Assembly (NCBI GenBank): GCA_032622095.1
Contig: CP136063.1
Location: 84,425,980-84,489,979, forward strand
Origin: Siphonodentalium dalli
Taxonomy: Eukaryota; Mollusca; Scaphopoda; Gadilida; Siphonodentaliidae
Direction: 5' to 3'
Length of the DNA stretch: 64,000 bases
Positions 22,385 through 31,751 of the stretch are shown piece after piece (within the stretch, counting starts at the first letter, position 1; every line of letters starts with the position of its first letter). The notes below the pieces were generated by a model. It ran no database searches. It worked only from the letters and a program-made list of their open reading frames with translations, and was not told the origin of the DNA. The translations under genes were made by a program, and so were the position numbers.

Positions 22385-25300
22385 TTATGTTAAAAATAAT
22401 TCATTAATTATATTCCATCTCTCTTGAAAAAAGATATCTTTTTTTGTAGAATAGCCCTTTAATGGCACAATTTCAATTGTCTTATAAGTTTTTAACCATT
22501 CTATAAAACCATGTGAATTAGGGTTAGTAGCTTTTATCTTACAAGAGTAGATATATCTCTTAAATAGAAGTATGGCAATTTCTATTATTCCTTCATTTGG
22601 ATTTCCATCAGGTACACCAAATATAATGTTATTTTGTGACACTTCAAATTGCAGGTTACATTTATCTTTAATAGTCTGCTGAAATTCTAGTAATACAGAT
22701 TTTGTTACATGACATTCATAAAATAGATGTAGGCATGTTTCTTTTCCTGTGTGACAAAAAGAGCACATTTCTGTTTCCGATATTTTACATTTCATAAGTT
22801 TGGAGTTAGTATATAAAATATCATGATTTATTTTGAATTGAAAAGACAATAGACTAGTGTCATTTGTAATCCTACTTGCCATTTTATAAATTGATTTCCA
22901 TTCAGTGGGCATGAAAGTTTGCCCAAGTCTTTCCTGCCATTTTTTTTGGGACATTTCAGGAACTGTGATGACATGACTCAAAAAACTGGGGTAAAAGGTT
23001 CTGCATGCTTTCTCGCAAATTTTCTCAACATTTTTTGATGTCACGGTGCAGAGTCTTAATTGATTTTCCTTTATACATGTTTTCCATGTTTTAGGTAAAG
23101 CTGCTAAAAGACCCTGGTAGGTGGTGAAAGGAATTTTGATGTCATAGTTTTGACAAAATGTGTTATAATCCAGAAAGGTGGAGGTGGCATCAACAAGATC
23201 ATTCACAAAATAAACATCTTTTCTAATCAAGCTTTTGTTGATGAACATTTTACCATTTATTATAATTTTTGGGTTGTAGAATATTGGTTCTGATAAGATT
23301 TCTTCAGGGGTTGTGGTGACTTTCTCATCTAAGCTTGCCCAATCATTAAAGACATCTGTCCAAAAGGGATTGAGTTTTTTACAAACTATATTAATACCTT
23401 CTTTGTGTAGATGCCATACTTTGTAACCCCCAAAGGGTTCTAAATCATCAATTAACAGAGTTTTCCAATTTGCTTCTGTGTGGACATCTAGAAGCTTTTT
23501 AATCCAAGTCATTTTCAATGATTTACAAAATGAGTTTAAATGAGGGAATTTCAAACCTCCGTCTTCTAAAGTATTAATCATTACGCTCCTTTTTATTTTG
23601 TCTGGTTTTCCAGACCAAAGAAATTTGAATAACATTGATTGTATTTTATCTGTTAATTCTCGAGATGGAGAAGGTAATACAGTGAGACACTGGGTTAGGA
23701 TTGGTAATGCCAGAGTCTTAACGACTGTTGTCTTGCCATACAGACTGAGGTTTCTAAATGACCAATCATTTAGCAGATTTTCCATCTTCTTCAATTTTGT
23801 CCTATAATTATTTTCTATATAACTATCATTAAATAGATCAAATTCAATTCCCAGGATAGTAACTGACTGACTATGGTTCCACAATATGTTTCTATCCGTT
23901 GGGATTTCGTCACCACAACCCCTTTTTGGTCCAATCCATAATGCTTGTGTTTTGTCAAAATTAACCTTTAAACCTGAAATGTTAGCAAAGGCATCAAATA
24001 AATTGAGTGCAGCGTTAAGAGTATATTGATCATCCTTTAGGAAGAGAGTTAGGTCATCAGCGTACTGAGTCAAAATATATTCGGAATTGTTTATTTCTAT
24101 GCCCTTTATATTGGGATTTAATTTAAGGCTGGCACTAAGGATTTCAACACAAAGAATAAAGATGTACGGTGACAGGGGGTCACCCTGTCGTACCCCTCGA
24201 AAGATGTCTATTTTATTTGTTAAGTTACCATTATTTGTAACATAGCTGAAAATATTAGAGTAAAATGTTTTTACCCAACTTTTTATTGATGGGCCAAATT
24301 TTAAAAAGTCAAGGCATTTTTGGATAAATACCCATTCCAGCGAATCAAAAGCCTTTTCAAAGTCTAATATTGCCAATATAGCGGAAATGTTGTTTTTCTC
24401 ACATTTGTCTATCAAATCAAAAACTAATCGAGTAGATTCACCGATATAACGACCGGACATAAAACCTAATTGGGAGTTAGATATCAGTTTTGGCAAATGT
24501 TTTTTTATTCTATTAGCTATTACTGAAGATGCTATTTTGAGGTCCACATTGAGAAGAGAGATTGGTCTCCAATTTTTTAGAAATTGTTTATTTTTATTGG
24601 ACTTAGGAATACAAGTGATTATTCCACACCTCTGTGTAACCGACAGCTGTTCTTTGTTATATCCATAATTAATAGAATTGATCAGGAACTGACCAAGGTC
24701 TTTCCAAAAATACTTGTAGAAGCTAGCAGTATAACCATCACTCCCAGGGGAGCGGTCATTTTTCATGCCTTTCAGTGCTGATGCACATTCTAGATTAGAT
24801 AATGGTCCTTCAAGAGATTCTGATTCTTCCTCATCCAAGAAATTAAGAAAGGGGTTATTTACATCCCAAAAATTAAATGCCTCATTTTCATTGTTTTTAC
24901 CCAATTTTGATTTGTAGAGATCTTTATAAAAAAATTCTTGTTCTAAAAGAATTTCTGAAAAGTCAGTAGTTTCTGATCCATCTGATTTAACAATTTTTGG
25001 AATTAATTTTTCGGTGTAATGACGTTTCTCCAAGTTACAGAAATATTTGGTGGCCTTTTCACCTTCAATTTTCCATTTAGATTTTGTCCGCAGAATAATG
25101 CCTTTTATCTTTTTGTCTCTAATCAATTCCATTTCTGTTGTGAGTTTTTCCATTTCACCTACAACAGATAAGTCACCGTTGTCCAATTTTAAGTTTAATT
25201 CTTCAAGTTTTTTTTCTATATCGTTTTCTCTTTTGTCTCTTGATTTTTTTAATTTAGAGGAATAAGCAATTGTTTCCCCCCTTATAATAATTTTCAGAGT

Positions 25301-26215
25301 TTCCCAAAGTAGTTGGTCGTTTATAGAAAATGAAATTTCATCAGAATCTGCTAAATTTTCTATTGAATATTGTTGTATTGTGTTACTAATTGCAGTTTTG
25401 ACAATATTTGTATACTCTGGGTCCTTTAATAGACTGTCATTGAATTTCCAGAATCCCCTTCCCCTAGGATGATCAATAAATTCAAAGTTCACACTAATTG
25501 GATTGTGATCCGACTTATATCTTGTATGTATGTCACAGCATTTGATGAAAGGCTGCATATCTGAGGATACTAAAAAATAATCAAGACGAGCCATTTTGTT
25601 TCCAGGCCCCTTCCAAGTATATCTTTTTTTGTCAGGATTTGTCAACCTCCACACATCATGCAAGTCTAGCTTTTGCATTGACTCCAAAATAACTTCGTTT
25701 GATTTAACATTATTTTTGTGTTTATAGTTTGTTGTATCAATGTTATAGTCTTGAGGCACATTCCAATCACCACCAAGCAGGGTCGTCACATTGTCTAATT
25801 TCTCAATTTTTGAGAAGATGCCCCTATAGAAATCTGGTTTATCATCATTCGGTCCATAAATAGCACACAAAGTTAGTCGACGGTTATTTATTGAAATATC
25901 CATGATTATGTAGTTTCCATCATTGTCAGTAAGAGTATTGTGAATTGTAAAGTCTATTGTGTTTCTGAATAATATGGCAACACCTCTACTTGAACTTGAA
26001 AATGAATTAAAATAAGCTTGATAGCCCCATTCCGCTTTCCATTTCTGTTCTATAGTTTTTGTTGAATGGGTATCAACCAGTATTGATATATCATATTTTT
26101 CTCTACATTTTTGAAAGAGATCTCTTCTTTTAACTTGATCAGATGACAGCCCACGGCAATTCAATGAGCAAATATTTAACTTAGCCATTATCCTTGAATG
26201 CAAAATTTGAAACAA
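22385..26215 (-). CDS. LINE-2 ORF2: endonuclease and reverse transcriptase, intact
   Basis: A 1,276-codon frame with no interruption. The likely start is the second Met at 26188, directly before the endonuclease. The APE-type endonuclease runs to about residue 245: SLNCRG (Asn), LVDTHS (Asp where most families have Glu), LLGGDWN, RLDYFL and KSDHNP. RT signatures are NWRPISLLNVDLKI, motif A LDFEKAFDS near 616, motif B VRQGDPLSPYIFIL and motif C QYADDL near 716, followed by GLKVNFDKTQ and ILGIEFD. The C-terminus has a CCHC knuckle C-x2-C-x8-H-x4-C near 1150-1168. VRQGDPLSP, YADD and the C-terminal CCHC are typical of the L1/Tx1 group. The enzyme nicks DNA and copies its RNA at the nick. Confidence 0.95.
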   Translation of the reverse strand: MFQILHSRIMAKLNICSLNCRGLSSDQVKRRDLFQKCREKYDISILVDTHSTKTIEQKWKAEWGYQAYFNSFSSSSRGVAILFRNTIDFTIHNTLTDNDGNYIIMDISINNRRLTLCAIYGPNDDKPDFYRGIFSKIEKLDNVTTLLGGDWNVPQDYNIDTTNYKHKNNVKSNEVILESMQKLDLHDVWRLTNPDKKRYTWKGPGNKMARLDYFLVSSDMQPFIKCCDIHTRYKSDHNPISVNFEFIDHPRGRGFWKFNDSLLKDPEYTNIVKTAISNTIQQYSIENLADSDEISFSINDQLLWETLKIIIRGETIAYSSKLKKSRDKRENDIEKKLEELNLKLDNGDLSVVGEMEKLTTEMELIRDKKIKGIILRTKSKWKIEGEKATKYFCNLEKRHYTEKLIPKIVKSDGSETTDFSEILLEQEFFYKDLYKSKLGKNNENEAFNFWDVNNPFLNFLDEEESESLEGPLSNLECASALKGMKNDRSPGSDGYTASFYKYFWKDLGQFLINSINYGYNKEQLSVTQRCGIITCIPKSNKNKQFLKNWRPISLLNVDLKIASSVIANRIKKHLPKLISNSQLGFMSGRYIGESTRLVFDLIDKCEKNNISAILAILDFEKAFDSLEWVFIQKCLDFLKFGPSIKSWVKTFYSNIFSYVTNNGNLTNKIDIFRGVRQGDPLSPYIFILCVEILSASLKLNPNIKGIEINNSEYILTQYADDLTLFLKDDQYTLNAALNLFDAFANISGLKVNFDKTQALWIGPKRGCGDEIPTDRNILWNHSQSVTILGIEFDLFNDSYIENNYRTKLKKMENLLNDWSFRNLSLYGKTTVVKTLALPILTQCLTVLPSPSRELTDKIQSMLFKFLWSGKPDKIKRSVMINTLEDGGLKFPHLNSFCKSLKMTWIKKLLDVHTEANWKTLLIDDLEPFGGYKVWHLHKEGINIVCKKLNPFWTDVFNDWASLDEKVTTTPEEILSEPIFYNPKIIINGKMFINKSLIRKDVYFVNDLVDATSTFLDYNTFCQNYDIKIPFTTYQGLLAALPKTWKTCIKENQLRLCTVTSKNVEKICEKACRTFYPSFLSHVITVPEMSQKKWQERLGQTFMPTEWKSIYKMASRITNDTSLLSFQFKINHDILYTNSKLMKCKISETEMCSFCHTGKETCLHLFYECHVTKSVLLEFQQTIKDKCNLQFEVSQNNIIFGVPDGNPNEGIIEIAILLFKRYIYSCKIKATNPNSHGFIEWLKTYKTIEIVPLKGYSTKKDIFFQERWNIINELFLT

Positions 26216-26311
26216 ACCAGTGATCTACAGTGACCTCGCCCCAAACACATGACCGTACATACCTAAAAGTTGACCCTATTTTCTTAATAACAATAACAAT
26301 TGCTTTGGCAA

Positions 26312-27378
26312 ATAACGCTCCTGGCAAGGCCCACATGCTACACATGAGTAGCGCATGCAAGTATTGCATGTTGAGCTCCGACGGAAAAATATATATGTAT
26401 ATTGATAACAAAGAATATTTACAAGTATCATTTTCTGATACATTTGTATTTGGTATACTTCCAATGAGTAAAATAGAGTTTACTCAGTCGTATATATAAA
26501 TTACTGAAAGTCGCATACATAAATGTTTGAAAATCCAAACTCTTTTATATTTTGAATGTATTATAAACTGAAAGTATAAGTTTCACAGACTTGACACAGT
26601 ACACGACTTAAAATTCTAAATAGGGATTTTGTTTTCATTTATTGATCTGACATAAACTTACTCTAAACCAATTTATATAATCTGAAGTTCAAAATTCCAC
26701 ATTTTCATGCAGCATACATTATAGAGTTATCTCTCTTCTGCTGATTTTATTTTGGTATATTTCCAGATGAGTAAAATAAAATTGGAAATACTCGAAGTCA
26801 CATTCCACATTTTCAAACAATACACATTATAGAGTTATCTCTCTTCTGCTGGTTTCATTTTGGTATATTTCCAAATGAGTAAGATAGAATTGAAATTACT
26901 CAAAATCAAATATGTAAATGTTTGAACTTCTAACTTTGACATACCGTATAACGCTCCTGGCAAGGCCACATGCTACACAAGAGGGAGACAACGACTAGCT
27001 GCCTTATCTCACTCCATAGAGCATGCATGTATTGCATGTTGAGCTCAGACGGAAAAATATATATGTATATTGATAACGATGAATATTTGCAAGTATCATT
27101 TTCTGATACATTTGTATTTGGTATATTTCCAATGAGTAAAATAGAATTTACTCAAAGTCGCATATATAAAATACTGAAAGTCGCATATATAAATGTTTGA
27201 AAATCTAAACTCTTTTATATTTTGAGTGTGTTATGAACTGTAAGTATGAGTTTCACAGACTTGACACAGTACATGACTTAAAATTGTAAATAAAGAATTT
27301 TTCTCATTTAATGATCTGACATAAACTTGCTCTAAACCAATTTAAATAATCTGAAGATCAAAATTCTACATTTTCATA
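26312..27378 (-). promoter_or_regulatory. LINE-2 5' region: two tandem monomers
   Basis: 26312-26709 and 26948-27378 are diverged copies of a monomer of about 400-430 bp (shared GCATGTTGAGCTC, GACGGAAAAATATATATGT and TTTCACAGACTTGACACAGT). Monomer 27 carries an extra 33-bp segment near 26990-27020. Between them 26698-26800 and 26805-26910 are a further tandem pair of about 107 bp. Repeated 5' monomers recall the promoter monomers of rodent L1 elements; promoter function here is inference. Confidence 0.75.
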
Positions 27379-28133
27379 ATAGAGGATATCTTATTGTTGA
27401 AGTTTTGAATGTTCTGATTTGAAAATTCACGTTGGTAGATGTACATCTCTTTATTTGAGCAGTGTTTATTTTCATGCCCAGTTATTATAAGGAATATTGG
27501 TAGGTGGTCAGATATATCTTCAACAAAAATGCCTGAGTATTTTGGGGAAGAATGGTGACAGTTGGTGAATATGTTGTCTATTAGGGTTGCACTGAACTCT
27601 GTTATTCGTGTTGGTTTAGTTATCATTGGGAGGAACATAAAAGATTTCAATAGATTGGTGAAATCTTTACCTGCATTATTATCAGATCCTAGATTAATAT
27701 TAAAGTCTCCCAACAAGATACAATCCCGCTTCTCTTTGGTTATTTTCAACATTATAGACTCCATTTTCTCCATGAATTTCTCAAGATCTGAATTTGGGGG
27801 TCGATATATGCAGCCTACTATTTGTTTTTTCCCTCTATCATTTTCCAGCTCAATGAAAATACTTTCAAGAAAGTCATTGTTGATGTTCAAATCAGTACGG
27901 ATCTTAGTTTTTAGTGAAGAAATTATATAAAGTCCAACTCCTCCTCCCCCTTTATTTTCTCTGTGACTTTCAATCAAGTTATATCCATTTAGTTTCATGA
28001 GGTTCATTGGTGAGTCATTAGATAACCATGTTTCAGTAACACCTATAATGTCAAAGTTATGTCTGCAATTGTTGAGGAAGGTTGATAATTTATCTATGTT
28101 CTTACTTATGGATCTCACATTAAAGTGAGTCAT
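27366..28133 (-). pseudogene. LINE-1 ORF2, endonuclease part, cut off by LINE-2
   Basis: An APE-type endonuclease of about 250 residues. In order it shows HFNVRSI (Asn), VTETWL (Glu), GGGGVGLYI, GCIYRPPNSD, LLGDFNINL, LIDNIF and ISDHLPIF. All catalytic positions are visible. The last residues before the stop at 27366 are encoded by LINE-2. In the uninterrupted element the frame would run into the RT part at 22000. Joining across the 14-bp site leaves the two halves in different frames, so at least one 1-nt indel exists between about 22003 and 22070. The ATG at 28133 lies right at the start of the domain, so the N-terminal part or ORF1 may be missing. Confidence 0.85.
27379..27392. repeat. LINE-2 target-site duplication, right copy
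   Basis: ATAGAGGATATCTT, identical to 22070-22083. Confidence 0.9.
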
Positions 28134-28144
28134 GATATTTATAG

Positions 28145-28358
28145 TACAGACTACACTACAGTCCCCCTTTAATAATAATAGTAATAAGTTAGATATTTTG
28201 GATACATTATTTACGGTACGTCATTACTACATTACTCATTACGACATTAGTCATTATTTATGATTATGTCTTTATGATTGTAATGTGTACAGACTACACT
28301 ACACTACAGTCCCCCTTTAATAATAATAGTAATAAGTTAGATATTTTGGATACATTAT
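28145..28358. repeat. Direct repeats upstream of the LINE-1 endonuclease
   Basis: 28145-28209 and 28285-28351 share GACTACACTACAGTCCCCC and AATAAGTTAGATATTTTGG with almost no differences, about 142 bp apart. They may be part of the LINE-1 5' end. Confidence 0.75.
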
Positions 28359-29376
28359 GATTGTCACTTAAGTTTACGATCTGATTTTATTTTTATCAAA
28401 ACTAATTTGTTTAATTACTGCATGTAACCGTAGTTATTTTGTGATGTTTCAGAAAATTCAATCAAAACCTTACGACCAAAAACTTGAAATCGACGAAGTT
28501 AAAAGACTTCCGTCTGTCGATCGCCTGCATTTCAGGACGAGATGCATTCCGGAATGCAACTATCTCACGAGGAGTCGCGCGAGTGACGTTGGTTATTTAA
28601 GACTTTTTCGGCAAATATCATATCGTGAATTTTTTTTGAGAGTATAGGCTAATTGGTAATAAACTAATTTTCATAACTAAATAATAAACAATAATTTGAT
28701 AAACTAAAATAATATCGAAATAAAATCAATATTAGTCCTAATTGATAGAATAATTTCCGGGCAGGGATTTCATGCAACTCATACGTATTATTTCATACCC
28801 ATGAAACTATCTACAAAAAAAATATTTAAAGAGTTGTACGCATGTCACCATGACAAATATGATGAAATCTATCTTTTAACTTCTCATTAAAATTCTACGG
28901 TATAAAATAATACGGTGAAATTTGAAAGAGGTGGGTATCGAGATCGAGGCTGATGAGGACGGACTGATTTCGAAGGCTGCTCCAAGATTTTACCGTTTTT
29001 GTGTTGTTTTGTGTTGTTTTACTAGTGTCATCTCAGTGAACGCTGTTTTATATAATCGTAGTGTTTTATCACGAGCATAGACCTTCTTTTTGTCAGTTCC
29101 TGAACTCTCTAGCGTTTTTATAAACTATTTTATAAACTTGTTTTTTATCCCGCCCTCCGAAGGAGCTGCGGCGGCCATATTGATTTTAAAATATTGATTT
29201 TAAAATTTTATCAAATATTATGAACTTTTAATCCACTCATTACAGTGGTATTCCTGTGTAATTTTAACAATCTAATGAACATTTTATCGTCAGTATCTAT
29301 ATTTTTATGAACATTCATCCAGCAGTAACAACTTTCAATCAATAACTTACAAAGATTATTAATTCTGCAACCTACC
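28359..29376. other. No gene recognised; LINE-3 5' UTR probably begins here
   Basis: About 1 kb between LINE-1 and the LINE-3 ORF1. The 3' part (from about 28920) is somewhat GC-richer and is a likely LINE-3 5' UTR, but no boundary or target duplication was found. A plus frame of 68 codons at 28441-28647 has no recognisable domain. Confidence 0.4.
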
Positions 29377-31680
29377 ATGATTTCAAATACCACTTTGAGC
29401 CCGCAGCGAGTCTTGCTAGATTCTATTTGCCACGGACCCACCTCAGTGACCAACACCATATCCATCCAAGGGTCAAATGCCACACCAATCCACGGGTCGA
29501 CTCGCTCATCAGCTCGACAAGCTATGAAGAGGCCTGATGCCAGTGATGGGTATGCAAATCCACCCTACCCTGATGTGTATGCAAATCCACCCTACATAGT
29601 GAAGAACTACTCACTCAACCCACAAAAAACTATCCAGAAGATCCGACAAACATGCAATAAACCTTTCATCAATATAATTCCCAAAGATAAAGGTACCCAA
29701 CTAAAGATTGAATGCAGTGCCGGTTGTTATCATCTAATAAAAGAAGAAATCTTACATACCTTCAGTCAACCCCAATTGGTTGCGAAGCACAACATCATTC
29801 CATCCATCCGAAACTCCCTTGACAAAAATAACTTCAATCCAGAAGTCGTCATCCAATGCCAAAGCAGACTAGCCACCGGCCTACCCGGAAAACGTATAAA
29901 ATTCACCATAAATATGTACCACACGCAGTGCTCCCTTCTTGTGAATGGCAGGTCTACACCCATCTTCCAAGACGATATCCTACCTGAACTCATTGAAAAT
30001 ATTAAGAAGAATCCGGAAATGTCTAAACTCGACAGATACATAGCTGCACTCATTGATCGATGCGTGAAGGAAAGTATTGATGACCCTGGAAAAAGCACTT
30101 CCATATGCGGTGACCCTCTCAAGTTAACATCGCTACCATATTCTCCTACCCGACCTCCCTCTGAAGAGATCCCAGAAGATAATCACGACATCTCAATTTG
30201 TGAAACATGCTCCCAATGCAACATGAAGGTTGAGAACAACCAGAAGGGTCTACAATGTGATATTTGCCAGCATTGGTATCATGACACCTGCGAGTATCTC
30301 GATGAAGACCTAGCGAAATTTTATGAGGGATCACCCAAGTATAGCTGTCTCACCTGTCGACACCTAACACTCTACCAGACGCACATATCGTCAGCTGCCT
30401 CCAATGAATCTCATAACAACTCTTCCTACACAACTCAAGGGAATCCTGCTGAAATTTCTATAAATTATTCAACACATGATGCTGATGTTACACATAGAGA
30501 AGATGTTCCTGACGTCCTCTCCACTCCCCTTATAGAAGAGGAAATCTTGTCCACACACAGTATACTGGTAGTACAAGAGACCCAGCAAACCCAAAAATTG
30601 AAGACATCTGATGAGACAATATATATCCACCAAATACAAAAGAGCATTTCTCCTCCAAACAAGAAGAAAAATCGACCCACAACGAAGCCAAAACCCAAAG
30701 CAAAAATTACCCCCTCCTCATCGGAAATACTGGAACAACTAAACCTCGCAAACTCCATCATCTCCAAACTTGAAACTCGCCTGAGTGAATTGGAGGACTC
30801 AAACCGTATCTTAAGGATGCAGGCGACTGCCAACATATGTGGAAATAGCCAAACAACACCACCCCAACGACAAAACCAACAAAGACATACCCCTTGCAAT
30901 GATTCTGACTCAGAAGATGCTATTTTCTCCCTACAATACCGAGTACGGGAACTCGAAATCGAGCACTTAAAGGCAAGAATGAACAAACTAGAGCAGCAGG
31001 CCTTGAAGGCCGACCTCTTTCCAACCACACTCAACAGTATGGTACCACCTCAAGTGAACAACAATGGAATGCATACCACCAACTGGCAAGTACCGATGGG
31101 CCCACCGCCGCCAGTGCAGCCACCATCACATAACTTCGCTGGACATAACTACCACCACAGTCATCCTACTCACTTCTGGCAGATACCGCCACCCCCTATC
31201 TATCCGCCACAAAGTCAGGCAACAAACTACCAGACGCATGCTACTTATCCCAAGGTACATGCCTATCCCAGCTGCTCCCTTGATCGACGTCATCCAACTG
31301 TTAACTATAGGAAAGCACCAGATTCCAAATTGGGAACTTTGTATAAGCACCGGCAACCCCCGAGATTTAGAGATGCACACAAGACAACCAACGGACCTGA
31401 TCACCCGACACCCAGAAGAGTGACATTCACAACAGAATATCCAACATCAAATAAGTTCGTACAGCCCCCAGCAGCTCCCATTCCAAGAGAACACTCTACA
31501 CCCAAGAAGTTATTAAATGGAACAACCTCTCCTCTGCCAGCTCCTCTGAACACACCAGAAAGTAGAAAAGTAGACGTACCAGTATCCATGACCAGCCCAG
31601 ATTCCAGTACCAGTACACAGTCTTTTTTAGAGTACGGCCGGGCCTCAACCGCAGAGGGACGGAGAAGAAGATTATCATAG
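29377..31680 (+). CDS. LINE-3 ORF1: PHD-finger protein (767 codons)
   Basis: Structural partner of the LINE RT, expected to bind the element RNA or chromatin. Starts at ACCATGA. Residues near 50-70 hold a short duplication (YANPPY twice). A basic region follows. Residues 278-327 form a PHD finger with C-x2-C, C-x2-C, QHWYH-x2-C and C-x2-C in order (Cys4-His-Cys3). Lys/Pro-rich linker near 430-445 (KPKPKAK). Two predicted coiled coils lie near 448-485 and 519-546, and a Pro/His-rich region near 560-620 (GPPPPVQPPSH). PHD fingers are known in ORF1 of some CR1-group LINEs. A -1 slippery heptamer lies 51 nt before the stop, so part of the product may be fused to ORF2. Confidence 0.9.
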   Translation: MISNTTLSPQRVLLDSICHGPTSVTNTISIQGSNATPIHGSTRSSARQAMKRPDASDGYANPPYPDVYANPPYIVKNYSLNPQKTIQKIRQTCNKPFINIIPKDKGTQLKIECSAGCYHLIKEEILHTFSQPQLVAKHNIIPSIRNSLDKNNFNPEVVIQCQSRLATGLPGKRIKFTINMYHTQCSLLVNGRSTPIFQDDILPELIENIKKNPEMSKLDRYIAALIDRCVKESIDDPGKSTSICGDPLKLTSLPYSPTRPPSEEIPEDNHDISICETCSQCNMKVENNQKGLQCDICQHWYHDTCEYLDEDLAKFYEGSPKYSCLTCRHLTLYQTHISSAASNESHNNSSYTTQGNPAEISINYSTHDADVTHREDVPDVLSTPLIEEEILSTHSILVVQETQQTQKLKTSDETIYIHQIQKSISPPNKKKNRPTTKPKPKAKITPSSSEILEQLNLANSIISKLETRLSELEDSNRILRMQATANICGNSQTTPPQRQNQQRHTPCNDSDSEDAIFSLQYRVRELEIEHLKARMNKLEQQALKADLFPTTLNSMVPPQVNNNGMHTTNWQVPMGPPPPVQPPSHNFAGHNYHHSHPTHFWQIPPPPIYPPQSQATNYQTHATYPKVHAYPSCSLDRRHPTVNYRKAPDSKLGTLYKHRQPPRFRDAHKTTNGPDHPTPRRVTFTTEYPTSNKFVQPPAAPIPREHSTPKKLLNGTTSPLPAPLNTPESRKVDVPVSMTSPDSSTSTQSFLEYGRASTAEGRRRRLS
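31623..31662 (+). promoter_or_regulatory. Candidate -1 ribosomal frameshift signal
   Basis: T TTT TTA at 31623-31629 is a canonical slippery heptamer in the correct register (ORF1 codons TTT TTA). After an 8-nt spacer, 31638-31662 can fold as CCG-gg-CCTC / loop AACCGCA / GAGG-ga-CGG. A -1 slip enters the ORF2 frame, open from 31566, and reads straight into the endonuclease. Expected yield is a fusion of roughly 1,900 residues. Confidence 0.6.
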
Positions 31681-31751
31681 CTACTCTCAACATCAAAAAC
31701 GTCCAGAGTAACACTGTCTATCTCCAAAACCTACTCAAAGACACTGACATC

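Larger units (their letters stand above)
22084..27378 (-). mobile_element. LINE-2, full-length L1/Tx1-like LINE without ORF1
   Basis: A 5.3-kb minus-strand element bounded by a perfect 14-bp target duplication, with a 3' poly(A) (poly-T on plus, 22082-22097). It has one intact ORF2, a 3' UTR of about 300 bp with a second A-rich run (22178-22203 on plus), and a 1.16-kb 5' region made of tandem monomers. No frame in the 5' region resembles an ORF1 RNA-binding protein. Intactness and the perfect duplication suggest recent insertion. Confidence 0.9.

Noticed and set aside
28945-28985. Second hammerhead-like CTGATGA near the LINE-3 5' UTR
   Set aside because: The second core is GAAG rather than GAAA and stem II pairs poorly.
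30465-31034. 189-codon minus-strand frame
   Set aside because: It is the shadow of LINE-3 ORF1, whose PHD finger and coiled coils are clearly on plus.
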